Below, one piece after another: positions 46,902 to 55,935 of a stretch of DNA of 60,548 bases. The position numbers and the translations under genes were made by a program. Source of the DNA: Pseudomonas floridensis (GTDB lineage Bacteria; Pseudomonadota; Gammaproteobacteria; Pseudomonadales; Pseudomonadaceae); NCBI RefSeq assembly GCF_002087235.1, contig NZ_MUIO01000013.1:1-60548 (forward strand), written 5' to 3'. Each line of letters begins with the position of its first letter. The stretch's first letter is position 1. The notes under the pieces were generated by a model. That model was not told where the DNA came from, ran no database searches, and saw nothing but the letters and a program-made list of their open reading frames with translations.

Positions 46902-47144
46902 CAACCTGCGCTTGTCAAAATTTAACGCGCACATTTTTCGCGCGATTTCCGATGACTCTTCGCAGGCCAACTGACGCCTGGCGACCGAAAACACTCCCGG
47001 CATACAGAAAAAACCAACAAATACTGGGCAAAACCCAAGCTTATAGCCTGTTTACCAAGCAAAAACGACCCTCGCCTTTCGTCGCCACGAGCTGGAGAAC
47101 GCAGCAATCGAACGCCATCAGGGGCTTGCCAAAGCCCGGGTTAC

Positions 47145-47155
47145 TTGTATGATGA
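47145..47155. promoter_or_regulatory. GntR/FCD operator candidate, site 2
   Basis: TTGTATGATGA differs from TNGTNNNACNA at one fixed position. It lies 63 nt before the transporter start codon and shares TTGTAT with site 1, so it could mediate repression of the glucarate operon. Confidence 0.45.
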
Positions 47156-47217
47156 CCGACAATGCAAGGGCACTCTTGCGCAGACCCGCATAAAAACAAC
47201 GAGTGGGAGATTCAACT

Positions 47218-48564
47218 GTGAGCACATCCAATTCCAGGATGGCCGACGGCACAGATTCGGTCCTGAGTTCAGCCGTATCGAAAGTCAAACGTCATGTCCT
47301 GCCGCTTTTTGTCATCATGTTTATCGTCAACTACATCGACCGGGTGAACATCGGCTTCGTGCGTTCGCACATGGAGCATGATCTGGGTATCGGTGCTGCA
47401 GCCTATGGCTTGGGTGCCGGGCTGTTTTTCATCGGTTACGCGCTGTTCGAAGTTCCTTCCAACATCCTGCTACAGAAAGTCGGCGCCCGTATCTGGCTGA
47501 CGCGGATCATGCTCACTTGGGGGCTGGTCGCTTCCTGCATGGCGTTCATCCAGAACGAAACCCACTTCTATATTCTGCGCTTTCTGCTCGGCGTGGCCGA
47601 AGCCGGTTTCTTCCCTGGGGTGATCTACTATTTCACCCGCTGGCTGCCAGGCGTAGAGCGCGGCAAGGCGATTGCGATCTTCCTCAGCGGTTCGGCCATC
47701 GCTTCGCTGATTTCCGGCCCGCTGTCCGGGCTGCTGTTGCAGATCAACGGCCTCGGCATGAAGGGCTGGCAGTGGATGTACTTCATCGAGGGCATGTTCT
47801 CGGTGGGTCTGTGCTTCTTCGTCTGGTTCTGGCTGGATTCCAGGCCACACGATGCCAAGTGGCTGACCCGCGAAGAACAGGACGCACTGGTCAATGCCAT
47901 CGATGCCGAACAGGCCGCCCGTGAAGCCGCAACGCCGGTCAAGGCGTCTATCGGCAAGCTGCTCAAGGACAGTCAGATCATTCTGTTTTGCGTGATCTAC
48001 TTCTTCATTCAACTGACTATCTACGCCGCCACCTTCTGGTTGCCGAGCATCATCAGAAAGATGGGCAGCCTGAGCGATTTCGAAGTCGGGATGTTCAACT
48101 CCATTCCGTGGCTGCTGTCGATCGTTGGCATGTACGCATTCGCTGCGCTGTCGGCCAAATGGAAGCGCCAGCAGGCCTGGGTCGCCGCAGCGCTGTTGAT
48201 TGCCGCAGCCGGGATGTTCATGTCCACCACCGGCAGCCCGATCTTCGCCTTCATCGCCATATGCTTCGCCGCGCTCGGCTTCAAGTCGGCGTCATCGCTG
48301 TTCTGGCCGATTCCTCAGGCGTATCTGGATGCACGCATCGCCGCTGCGGTGATTGCGCTGATCAACTCGGTGGGCAACCTCGGCGGCTTCGTGGCCCCGA
48401 CCACCTTCGGTCTGCTGGAAGAGCACACCGGCTCGATCCAGGGCGGACTGTACGGGCTAACCGCCACCTCGTTGATTGCCGCGGTCATCGTCTTCGCTGC
48501 CCGCAACACGCCGAAACCCGGCGCTACACCGGTCGCCGCCGTGCAGACACCGGCCACCCACTGA
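47218..48564 (+). CDS. gudP: MFS transporter, GudP-like (D-glucarate/anion:cation symporter family)
   Basis: A 448-residue twelve-helix transporter of the anion:cation symporter branch. Family motifs are [14 protein letters not shown] in the first helix, [20 protein letters not shown], and [17 protein letters not shown]. The start is GTG at 47218 with GGGAG eight nt upstream; the ATG 21 nt later is an alternative. The adjacent gudD fixes D-glucarate (and perhaps galactarate) as the likely substrate. The gap to gudD is 31 nt, so the two form an operon. Confidence 0.88.
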   Translation: MSTSNSRMADGTDSVLSSAVSKVKRHVLPLFVIMFIVNYIDRVNIGFVRSHMEHDLGIGAAAYGLGAGLFFIGYALFEVPSNILLQKVGARIWLTRIMLTWGLVASCMAFIQNETHFYILRFLLGVAEAGFFPGVIYYFTRWLPGVERGKAIAIFLSGSAIASLISGPLSGLLLQINGLGMKGWQWMYFIEGMFSVGLCFFVWFWLDSRPHDAKWLTREEQDALVNAIDAEQAAREAATPVKASIGKLLKDSQIILFCVIYFFIQLTIYAATFWLPSIIRKMGSLSDFEVGMFNSIPWLLSIVGMYAFAALSAKWKRQQAWVAAALLIAAAGMFMSTTGSPIFAFIAICFAALGFKSASSLFWPIPQAYLDARIAAAVIALINSVGNLGGFVAPTTFGLLEEHTGSIQGGLYGLTATSLIAAVIVFAARNTPKPGATPVAAVQTPATH

Positions 48565-48595
48565 CGCGCCCCCTATTTTGACAAAGGATTTCAAC

Positions 48596-49948
48596 ATGAA
48601 CGCTCAGCACGCGAGTATCACTGCAAAAGCCCCTGCCATCACTGAGATGCACGTCGTGCCGGTGGCCGGCCACGATGACATGCTGCTCAATCTCAGTGGT
48701 GCGCACGGTCCGTACTTCACTCGCAATATCGTGATCCTCAAGGACAACGCCGGGCACACCGGCGTCGGCGAAGTCCCCGGTGGCGATCTGATTCGCCAGA
48801 CCCTGGAAGACGCGCGATCGCTGGTGGTCGGCAGCAGCATCGGCACTTACCAGAAAATCCTCAATGACGTGCGCAAGGCCTTCGCCGAACGCGATTCGGG
48901 CGGACGTGGTCAACAGACCTTCGACCTGCGCATCACCATTCACGCAGTCACCGCGTTGGAGGCGGCGCTGCTCGACCTGCTTGGCCAGCACCTGGATGTG
49001 CCTGTCGCCGCGCTGCTCGGTGAAGGTCAGCAACGCGATCAGGTCGAGATGCTCGGCTATCTGTTCTACGTTGGCGATCAACACAAGACCGACCTGGCCT
49101 ACCGCAGCGAGCCTGACGCCGACAACGACTGGTTCCGCCTGCGCCATGAAGTCGCCCTCACCCCTGACGCGGTGGTACGTCTGGCCGAGGCCGCGCATCA
49201 GCGTTATGGCTTTCAGGACTTCAAGCTCAAGGGCGGCGTGCTGCGCGGCGACGACGAGATAGAAGCCGTCACGGCACTGGCCGAACGCTTCCCCGATGCC
49301 CGCATCACGCTGGATCCCAACGGCGCGTGGTCGCTCAAGGAAGCCATACGCCTGTGCCGCGATCAGCAGCACGTGCTGGCTTACGCCGAAGACCCCTGTG
49401 GCGCGGAAAACGGTTTCTCCGGCCGCGAGGTCATGGCCGAGTTCCGCCGTGCCACAGGCCTTAAGACCGCCACCAACATGATCGCCACCGACTGGCGCGA
49501 AATGGGCCACGCCATTCAGTTGCAATCGGTGGACATCCCGCTGGCCGACCCGCACTTCTGGACCATGCAGGGGTCGGTGCGCGTCGCGCAGATGTGCAAC
49601 GAATGGGGCCTGACCTGGGGCTCGCATTCCAACAACCACTTCGATATCTCACTGGCAATGTTTACCCATGTGGCCGCTGCCGCACCGGGCAACATTACCG
49701 CCATCGATACCCACTGGATCTGGCAGGATGGCCAGCGCCTGACCAAGGCACCACTGCAGATTGTCGGCGGCAAGGTCGAGGTACCGAAAAAGCCCGGCCT
49801 GGGCGTCGAGCTGGACGTAGATCAGTTGGCCAAGGCTCACGAACTGTACAAAGGCATGGGGCTTGGGGCGCGCAATGACGCCGTGGCCATGCAGTTTCTG
49901 ATTCCGGACTGGACGTTCAACAACAAGCAGCCCTGCCTGGTGCGCTAA
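48596..49948 (+). CDS. gudD: glucarate dehydratase
   Basis: A 450-residue enolase-superfamily enzyme that converts D-glucarate to 5-keto-4-deoxy-D-glucarate. Active-site segments are present: the KxK motif (FKLKGG), metal ligands in [14 protein letters not shown] and [11 protein letters not shown], and the [12 protein letters not shown]is. AAGGA is seven nt before the ATG. The length fits the family (about 445-455). No later pathway genes are in the window. Confidence 0.95.
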   Translation: MNAQHASITAKAPAITEMHVVPVAGHDDMLLNLSGAHGPYFTRNIVILKDNAGHTGVGEVPGGDLIRQTLEDARSLVVGSSIGTYQKILNDVRKAFAERDSGGRGQQTFDLRITIHAVTALEAALLDLLGQHLDVPVAALLGEGQQRDQVEMLGYLFYVGDQHKTDLAYRSEPDADNDWFRLRHEVALTPDAVVRLAEAAHQRYGFQDFKLKGGVLRGDDEIEAVTALAERFPDARITLDPNGAWSLKEAIRLCRDQQHVLAYAEDPCGAENGFSGREVMAEFRRATGLKTATNMIATDWREMGHAIQLQSVDIPLADPHFWTMQGSVRVAQMCNEWGLTWGSHSNNHFDISLAMFTHVAAAAPGNITAIDTHWIWQDGQRLTKAPLQIVGGKVEVPKKPGLGVELDVDQLAKAHELYKGMGLGARNDAVAMQFLIPDWTFNNKQPCLVR

Positions 49949-49991
49949 GCCGCTTCGCTTTCCCTCATACTCTCGCCCTTGTGTAGGCACC

Positions 49992-50022
49992 CGGCGCGCA
50001 ACCCCCTTGCGCGCCGTTTTTT
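49992..50022 (+). terminator. intrinsic terminator of the gudP-gudD operon
   Basis: A perfect 10-bp stem, CGGCGCGCAA (49992-50001) with TTGCGCGCCG (50007-50016), encloses a CCCCC loop and is followed by six T (50017-50022). This is a strong Rho-independent terminator 44 nt past the gudD stop. Confidence 0.93.
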
Positions 50023-50079
50023 CTTGGTTTCTTTCACCGCGTGATACTGTCTGGCAACAATCAGTAACGACTAGCCAGC

Positions 50080-50733
50080 ATGCGCCATATCGTTCACACC
50101 CACCCTCGCCTGACCATCGCGGCCCTGACAGGCCTGTCCTGCGGCATTGCCTCCATCTGGGTCCTGCCCGACACCACATTGACCCAAAAGCTGTTGATCG
50201 GCTGGGACCTGGGCGTATGGCTGTATCTGATCCTGATGTTCATCCGCACCCTGCACAGCAGCGCCGGTGATGTGCGGCGTATCGCGCTGATAGAGGACGA
50301 GAACGCGGGCACGATCCTGATGACCGTCTCCATCGCGGCATTGGCCAGCCTGGCCGCGATCATCGTCGAGATCGCGGGCAGCAAGGGCCTGTCACCGCAC
50401 GCCCAATTGCTGCACCACGCGTTCACCGGCATCACCATCATCGGCTCATGGCTGATGATCGGCGTGGTGTTCAGCCTGCATTACGCGCGGCTGTTCTATA
50501 CCTGGACAGGCAAGGATCCGGCCCTGTCTTTCGCGGGCGGCGAGAAGAATCCGGACTACTGGGATTTTCTGTATTTCTCGTTCACCTTGAGCGTTGCAGT
50601 ACAGACGTCCGACGTCGGCGTGGCGACCCCTCAAATGCGCCGGATCGTGCTCGCCCAGTCGTTGATCTGCTTCGTGTTCAACACCGCGATTCTGGGCTTT
50701 TCGATCAACATTGCGGCCAGCCTGTTCAACTAG
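50080..50733 (+). CDS. DUF1345 inner-membrane protein
   Basis: A 217-residue membrane protein with about five hydrophobic segments and the DUF1345 pattern ([17 protein letters not shown] followed by [21 protein letters not shown]). The conserved motif near TVAQTSDV is shared by ion-channel-like families, but the function is unknown. It begins just after the gudD terminator and ends 37 nt ahead of the hydroxyacid dehydrogenase. Confidence 0.85.
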   Translation: MRHIVHTHPRLTIAALTGLSCGIASIWVLPDTTLTQKLLIGWDLGVWLYLILMFIRTLHSSAGDVRRIALIEDENAGTILMTVSIAALASLAAIIVEIAGSKGLSPHAQLLHHAFTGITIIGSWLMIGVVFSLHYARLFYTWTGKDPALSFAGGEKNPDYWDFLYFSFTLSVAVQTSDVGVATPQMRRIVLAQSLICFVFNTAILGFSINIAASLFN

Positions 50734-50770
50734 CGGCCTTTCCCGACATAGCCAAAAGAGACGTCCATTC

Positions 50771-51727
50771 ATGACCCCATTGAACATCGCGGTGCTTGAC
50801 GACTGGCAGAACGTGGCCAGCGACGTCGTCGACTGGTCGGTACTTGACCCGATAGGTGCCGTCAGTTTTCTGCATGATTTTCCGGCCGACACCGCCACCA
50901 TGAGCCAGCGCCTGCAAGACTTCGACGTGATTTGCGTGATGCGTGAACGGACCCTGTTCGACGAGGCGCTGCTCAGCCGTTTGCCACGCCTGAAACTGCT
51001 GGTCACCGGCGGCATGCGCAATGCTGCGCTCGACGTTGCTGCCGCCCGACGCCTTGGAATCGAAGTGTGCGGCACGGAAAGCTACAAGCATGCCGCCCCG
51101 GAGCTGACCTGGGCGTTGATCATGGGCATCACCCGCAACCTGGTCACCGAAGCGGGTGCATTGCGCTCGGGTCAGTGGCAAGCGGGACTGGGTGGCGACC
51201 TGCATGGCAAGACGCTAGGGATTCTGGGACTGGGCAGCATTGGCAAATGGATCGCCCGATACGGCCAGGCTTTCGGCATGAAGGTGATCGCGTGGAGCCA
51301 GAACCTCACGCCCGAGGGAGCGGCCGGCTCGGGGGTGACCTACGTCAGCAAACAGGCACTCTTCGAACAGGCCGATGTGCTGTCGGTGCACCTGGTGCTC
51401 AGCGACCGCAGCCGTGGTCTGGTGGACGCCGAAGCGCTGGGCCGGATGAAGCCCGGCGCATTCATCGTCAACACATCACGCGGCCCGATCATCGATGAAG
51501 CGGCGTTGATCGAAGCCCTCAGCCAACGCAGGATTGCCGGAGCAGCCCTGGACGTGTTCGATGTCGAGCCACTCCCGGCCCAACACCCCTTCCGCACGCT
51601 GGACAACGTGCTGGCGACTCCGCACATCGGCTATGTCACCGAAAACAACTACCGGACCTTTTTCAGCCAGATGATCGAAGACATCCAGGCCTGGCATGCG
51701 GGGTCGCCGATCAGGGTTTTCGCCTGA
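50771..51727 (+). CDS. D-2-hydroxyacid dehydrogenase
   Basis: A 318-residue NAD(P)-dependent oxidoreductase. Nucleotide binding is by GLGSIGKWIARYG. The catalytic Arg is in NTSRGPIIDE, the Glu in DVFDVEPLP and the His in ATPHIGYVT. It reduces 2-keto acids to D-2-hydroxy acids or the reverse; family members act on glyoxylate, hydroxypyruvate or phosphoglycerate. The nearby glycerate kinase and gud genes make tartronate-semialdehyde or hydroxypyruvate chemistry possible, but this is weak inference. Confidence 0.9.
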   Translation: MTPLNIAVLDDWQNVASDVVDWSVLDPIGAVSFLHDFPADTATMSQRLQDFDVICVMRERTLFDEALLSRLPRLKLLVTGGMRNAALDVAAARRLGIEVCGTESYKHAAPELTWALIMGITRNLVTEAGALRSGQWQAGLGGDLHGKTLGILGLGSIGKWIARYGQAFGMKVIAWSQNLTPEGAAGSGVTYVSKQALFEQADVLSVHLVLSDRSRGLVDAEALGRMKPGAFIVNTSRGPIIDEAALIEALSQRRIAGAALDVFDVEPLPAQHPFRTLDNVLATPHIGYVTENNYRTFFSQMIEDIQAWHAGSPIRVFA

Positions 51728-51744
51728 CCGTATCGGACCTTCAA

Positions 51745-53886
51745 TCAGAGCGTGTAGGCAATCCCCACCTGCACTGTCCGAGGGGCGCCCGGATAAGCGT
51801 AAACGTTGCCAAAGGCGCCCTCCTCGTACTCGGTGTCGAACACGTTCTTCACATCGAGGTTGAGCTTCACGTGTTCGTTGACCTTATAGAAGGCCAGCAG
51901 ATCGAACACGGTGTAGCTGTCCATCGAAAAGGCCACATTGGCCGTCTGCCCGGCGCGCTGATCGACATAGCGTCCGCCGACCCCCAGCCCCAACCCGCGC
52001 AAGGCACCGTCCTGGAACTCATAGACGTTCAACAGGCTGAAAGTCTGCTCCGGGATATTCAGCAACCGCGTGCCGGACCGCAACGAGTTGTCTTTGGTGA
52101 CCTCCGCGTCGACGTAGGCATAGCTGCCCATCACTCGCCATTCGGGGGTCAAATTGCCGACCAGATTCAGGTCCAGCCCACGACTGCGCACTTCACCCGC
52201 CGCCACGCTGAACGTCGAATCGACCGGGTCAGTGGTCAGCACGTTCTGTTTCTCGATCTGATACAGCGCGGCATCCACGCTCAACTGACGGTCCAGCGCC
52301 TGCCACTTGACCCCGACTTCATAGGACTTGCCTTCCTCGGCCTTGAAGCCACCACCCAGACGGCTCGCGCCGGTATTGGGCTTGAACGAGCGTGCGGTGT
52401 TGGCATAGACCGCAACGTCATCGGTCAGGTCGTAGGTCAGCCCGAGACGCGGCGTGACGGCGTTATCGCTGTTGGTGAAGGGCACGCCGACGCCGAAGGT
52501 GTCGTAGTCATGCTCGAAACGCTCGAAACGCACGCCGCCCAGCAACTTCAGGCGCTCGGTCAGCGCCACCTGATCCTGCAAAAAAGCGGCGTATGTCTTG
52601 AGGTTTTCTTTGTCGTGGGTGGTGGTGCGGGTCAGCGCCGGACGCGCCTGGCCGTAGACAGGATCGAAGATATTGATGGTGTAAGCCCCGACAGCACCAC
52701 TGGAGCGCCGGATGATCGACTTGTAGTCATAGTCTTCGTACTCGACACCGGCCAGCAGCGTGTGGTCGAACGCACCGGTCGCAAAATGTCCGGTGACGTT
52801 CAGTTGCACATCGCGGTCGGTCCATTCCAGCTTGCGGTAGTTGAAGTTGCGTCCCAGCGTGCGCCCGTCAGCGGCCAGGCCGTTGGCTTCGATGGCATCA
52901 CCTTTCAACGAGCCGTCGAGCATCTGGATTCCGCCGCCCAGTTTCCAGTCGGCGTTCAGGTCGTGATCGAAACGGATCTGCGCCATGTTGTTGTCGTTGT
53001 GCAGCTTGCCCACGTCCTTCTCGCCGAAAAAGGTATCGCGTGACGCTGTGCGGGTCTGGCGGGCATAGCGGGTCAGGCCACGGTCCAGCGGCGCGTTGTT
53101 GCGCATGAAGTCGCCTTCGAAGGTGAGGCGCGTGGCGTCATCGACCTGCCAGGTGAGCACGGGTGCAACGCCGTAGCGTTCGGTTTCGACATGATCGCGA
53201 AAGGTGTCGCCGCCCTCAGCCACGACATTGAGACGATAGGCAAACCGGCCCTCGTCATCCAGCGGGCCGGTGGCGTCCAGCGGGCCGGTGGCGTCCAGCG
53301 TACCGCGCTTCATGCCCTGATCATTGAGTTGACTGCCCAGCGTGACCGAGCGTTCGGCCAGCGGCTGCCTGGAGACGACATTGAAGGTACCGCCCGGATC
53401 GCCGCGACCATACAGCGTTGTCGCCGGACCACGCAGCACTTCCAGACGCTCGATGGTGTTGGCGTCCGGCATGTTCGGATAGCCGCGATTGATCGGAAAA
53501 CCGTTGCGGTAGAACTCGCCGGTGGTGAAGCCGCGCACGGTGAAGGTGGTCAGGCCCTGTCCACCGAAGTTGTTGGCGCGCCCTACGCCACCCGCGTAAT
53601 CAAGCGCGTCCTGTAAACGCGTGGCACCGATGTCTTCGACCGCGTCGCGCGTCACGACGCTGATCGACTGCGGCGTCTCGTGCAGGGATGTGTCAGTTCG
53701 CGTGGCGCTCGCGGACCGGGTGGCGCGATAGCCCTGCACCGGCCCTTGTGCGGTGTCGAGATCGGCAGCGCTCTGGATATCGATGTTCTGCAGTTCGATC
53801 GAGGGGTTATTGGCAGTGACCTGGTCAGCCCAGGCGGATGGAGCGATGGCTTGAATGACGCAAAGCGAAAGAAAGGTACGACGCAT
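51745..53886 (-). CDS. TonB-dependent siderophore receptor
   Basis: A 713-residue outer-membrane receptor. A signal peptide (ending PSAWADQ, about residue 20) is followed by a plug domain (ETPQSISVVTRDAVED, then VLRGPATTLYGRGDPGG) and a 22-strand barrel ending QVGIAYTL. It has no N-terminal STN signalling domain, so it should not drive a surface-signalling sigma pathway. The siderophore is not predictable. The plug-barrel junction has a tandem six-residue duplication (DATGPL twice), encoded by an 18-nt repeat. A Fur-box-like site is upstream. Confidence 0.92.
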   Translation of the reverse strand: MRRTFLSLCVIQAIAPSAWADQVTANNPSIELQNIDIQSAADLDTAQGPVQGYRATRSASATRTDTSLHETPQSISVVTRDAVEDIGATRLQDALDYAGGVGRANNFGGQGLTTFTVRGFTTGEFYRNGFPINRGYPNMPDANTIERLEVLRGPATTLYGRGDPGGTFNVVSRQPLAERSVTLGSQLNDQGMKRGTLDATGPLDATGPLDDEGRFAYRLNVVAEGGDTFRDHVETERYGVAPVLTWQVDDATRLTFEGDFMRNNAPLDRGLTRYARQTRTASRDTFFGEKDVGKLHNDNNMAQIRFDHDLNADWKLGGGIQMLDGSLKGDAIEANGLAADGRTLGRNFNYRKLEWTDRDVQLNVTGHFATGAFDHTLLAGVEYEDYDYKSIIRRSSGAVGAYTINIFDPVYGQARPALTRTTTHDKENLKTYAAFLQDQVALTERLKLLGGVRFERFEHDYDTFGVGVPFTNSDNAVTPRLGLTYDLTDDVAVYANTARSFKPNTGASRLGGGFKAEEGKSYEVGVKWQALDRQLSVDAALYQIEKQNVLTTDPVDSTFSVAAGEVRSRGLDLNLVGNLTPEWRVMGSYAYVDAEVTKDNSLRSGTRLLNIPEQTFSLLNVYEFQDGALRGLGLGVGGRYVDQRAGQTANVAFSMDSYTVFDLLAFYKVNEHVKLNLDVKNVFDTEYEEGAFGNVYAYPGAPRTVQVGIAYTL
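53260..53295. repeat. 18-nt tandem duplication inside the TonB receptor gene
   Basis: CAGCGGGCCGGTGGCGTC occurs twice without a gap (53260-53277 and 53278-53295), followed by a partial third copy. The unit is a multiple of three, so the frame is kept and the protein gains DATGPL. This is a likely slippage site. Confidence 0.9.
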
Positions 53887-54229
53887 CGATATGCAGCCCT
53901 TGGCAGTAAACCGGGTCTCTTCGGACCTGGCGGATTTTTTTGCGAATAGTACAGATTCTTATTAGCACTTGATACAAATTATCAAAAATCACGTTAATCC
54001 TGCTATTAGCCATCGGACAAAGCCGTGAATGGCCCGTGATTACAGGTACAGGCCGCACGTTCTGCCAACTGGCTCATACATTTTTCGACACTGCACGGCG
54101 CTGGCGAACGACGGCGCACGGCGCCTGTCTGAACCAGCGGACTGACGCAGACTGCGAGGTCCATTCCTCATCGGACTGTGTACCTACAGTCAGCGAGCCA
54201 AGCGCCTCAGCAAGACATCAGGAAACGGT
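53887..54229. other. 343-nt divergent region between the TonB receptor and the FNT channel
   Basis: The half nearest the receptor is AT-rich and holds a Fur-box-like site and a small TGATA-N5-TATCA palindrome. The other half has no recognisable site or coding frame. Confidence 0.5.
53950..53968 (-). promoter_or_regulatory. Fur-box-like site upstream of the TonB receptor
   Basis: On the minus strand GTGCTAATAAGAATCTGTA contains the CTAATAAGAATC core commonly seen in Pseudomonas Fur boxes; I count 11 of 16 matches against the relevant part of the consensus GATAATGATAATCATTATC. It is about 64 nt before the receptor start. A palindrome TGATA-N5-TATCA is 3 nt further upstream. Confidence 0.5.
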
Positions 54230-55165
54230 ATGGACCACGAAGTAGACGGCAAGACCCCCGGCCTGTCAGCCGACGAAGAGCGCGAAATCGACGAGAATCA
54301 ACCGCCGCGCGCTGCTGTGTTGCACGAAACCATCCGCATTCAGGGCGACCACGAGCTGGAGCGCAGTGTCGCTGCGCTCTGGTGGTCGGCACTGGCCGCG
54401 GGCCTGACCATGGGGCTGTCGCTGATGGCGATGGGTCTGTTCATGTCGCGCCTGGAAGGCATTCCCGGCAGTCATGTGATTACCAGCCTGGGGTACTCGG
54501 CAGGCTTTCTCGCGGTCATCCTCGCGCGCCAGCAACTGTTCACCGAGAACACCATCACCGCCGTGTTGCCAGTGATGAGTAAACTGAATCTGGCCAACAT
54601 TTGGCGCCTGCTGCGGCTCTGGGGCGTAGTGCTGACCGGCAACCTGGCCGGCACGCTGCTGGTCGCGTATGTAATGCTCAACCTGCCGATCTTCGATACC
54701 AAGACCGATCAGGCCTTTCTGGAGATCGGTCGCAAGGTCATGGAGAACGACGTCAGTCAGATGTTCTCCAAAGGCATCGTCTCCGGCTGGATGATTGCGA
54801 CCATGGTCTGGATGATCGCCTCAATGGAAAATGCCAAGATCGCGATTATTGTGCTGATTACCTATCTCATGGCACTGGGCGACTTCACTCACATCGTAGT
54901 GGGTTCGGCAGAGGTGTCGTACCTGGTGTTTGCGGGTGAAATCGGCTGGAAGGACTTTCTGTTCACCTTTGCTGGCCCGACGCTGGCGGGCAACATCATC
55001 GGCGGCAGCTTCATTTTCGCCCTGATCAGCCACGCGCAGATCCGCAGCGAGAAAGACACCAGTGCCAAGCTGGAGCGGGACAAGAAAATGCGTGCCGAAG
55101 AAAAACGTCTGGCCCATGAGCAAAAGCTCAAGGACGCCGATTCCCGATTGAAGAAGGACATATGA
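54230..55165 (+). CDS. formate/nitrite transporter family protein (YfdC-like)
   Basis: A 311-residue channel. About 50 acidic N-terminal residues precede six hydrophobic segments of the FNT fold (SALAAGLTMGLSLMAMGLFM, then LGYSAGFLAVILARQQLFTEN), and the C-terminus is a charged helix (KLERDKKMRAEEKRLAHEQK). FNT channels pass formate, nitrite, hydrosulfide or lactate; the long charged ends and the QQLFTENT motif place this in the YfdC group of unknown substrate. AGGAAACGGT precedes the ATG. Confidence 0.88.
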   Translation: MDHEVDGKTPGLSADEEREIDENQPPRAAVLHETIRIQGDHELERSVAALWWSALAAGLTMGLSLMAMGLFMSRLEGIPGSHVITSLGYSAGFLAVILARQQLFTENTITAVLPVMSKLNLANIWRLLRLWGVVLTGNLAGTLLVAYVMLNLPIFDTKTDQAFLEIGRKVMENDVSQMFSKGIVSGWMIATMVWMIASMENAKIAIIVLITYLMALGDFTHIVVGSAEVSYLVFAGEIGWKDFLFTFAGPTLAGNIIGGSFIFALISHAQIRSEKDTSAKLERDKKMRAEEKRLAHEQKLKDADSRLKKDI

Positions 55166-55251
55166 TCCCCGTCATTAAACTTTCTTTCAGGAACTTCAGT
55201 GCCAATTAAGCGCAAAATAGCCCTTTGAACGCATTTATTCAGGCAGGGACC

Positions 55252-55935
55252 ATGACCCGAATTCTGGCAATCGAAGACGATGCCATCACCGCAAAGGAAA
55301 TCGTCGCGGAACTCAGCAGCCACGGACTCGAAGTGGACTGGGTGGACAACGGCCGTGACGGCCTGGCGCGTGCAGTGAGTGGCGACTACGACCTCATAAC
55401 CCTGGATCGCATGCTGCCGGAGATCGATGGACTGACCATCGTCACCCAGTTGCGGGCTCAGGGCATCGCGACCCCGATTCTGATGATCAGCGCGCTGTCC
55501 GACGTGGACGAGCGCGTGCGAGGCCTGCGTGCCGGGGGCGACGACTACCTGCCCAAACCGTTTGCATCGGATGAAATGGCGGCGCGGGTGGAAGTGCTGC
55601 TGCGGCGCAGCAATCCGGTCAGTGCGGCCAAAACCGTGCTCCAGGTGTCGGACCTGGAGCTGAACCTCATCACCCGCGAAGCGTGCCGCGGTGGCGAACC
55701 GCTGACGCTGCTGCCGACCGAGTTCAAGCTGCTCGAGTTTCTGATGCGCAACAGTGGGCAGATCATCACCCGCATGATGATTTTCCAGGAAGTCTGGGGC
55801 TACCACTTCGATCCCGGCACCAACCTGATCGACGTTCACATCGGCCGTCTGCGCAAAAAAATCGACCAACCCGGCATCGCACCGCTGATACAGACCGTGC
55901 GAGGTTCAGGTTATGTCATTGCCGAACCCGTCTAA
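55252..55935 (+). CDS. OmpR-family response regulator
   Basis: A 227-residue regulator. The receiver has acidic residues E8-D9-D10, the phosphoacceptor D52 (TLDRMLP) and the conserved Lys in DDYLPKPF. The C-terminal winged helix is of the OmpR/PhoB kind (LLPTEFKLLEFLMRN, then VDVHIGRLRKKID-type sequence). The ATG at 55252 directly before TRILAIEDD is chosen over one nine codons upstream. Its 3' end overlaps the sensor kinase gene by 23 nt. It is 86 nt from the FNT gene. Confidence 0.92.
   Translation: MTRILAIEDDAITAKEIVAELSSHGLEVDWVDNGRDGLARAVSGDYDLITLDRMLPEIDGLTIVTQLRAQGIATPILMISALSDVDERVRGLRAGGDDYLPKPFASDEMAARVEVLLRRSNPVSAAKTVLQVSDLELNLITREACRGGEPLTLLPTEFKLLEFLMRNSGQIITRMMIFQEVWGYHFDPGTNLIDVHIGRLRKKIDQPGIAPLIQTVRGSGYVIAEPV

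Larger units (their letters stand above)
46776..47217. other. 442-nt divergent control region of the glucarate module
   Basis: The region between the GntR gene and the transporter gene has no coding frame with a ribosome site. It holds one palindromic FCD-type operator near the regulator and a second near-match before the transporter gene, both annotated separately. A stretch of low GC runs from about 46905 to 47080. Confidence 0.6.
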
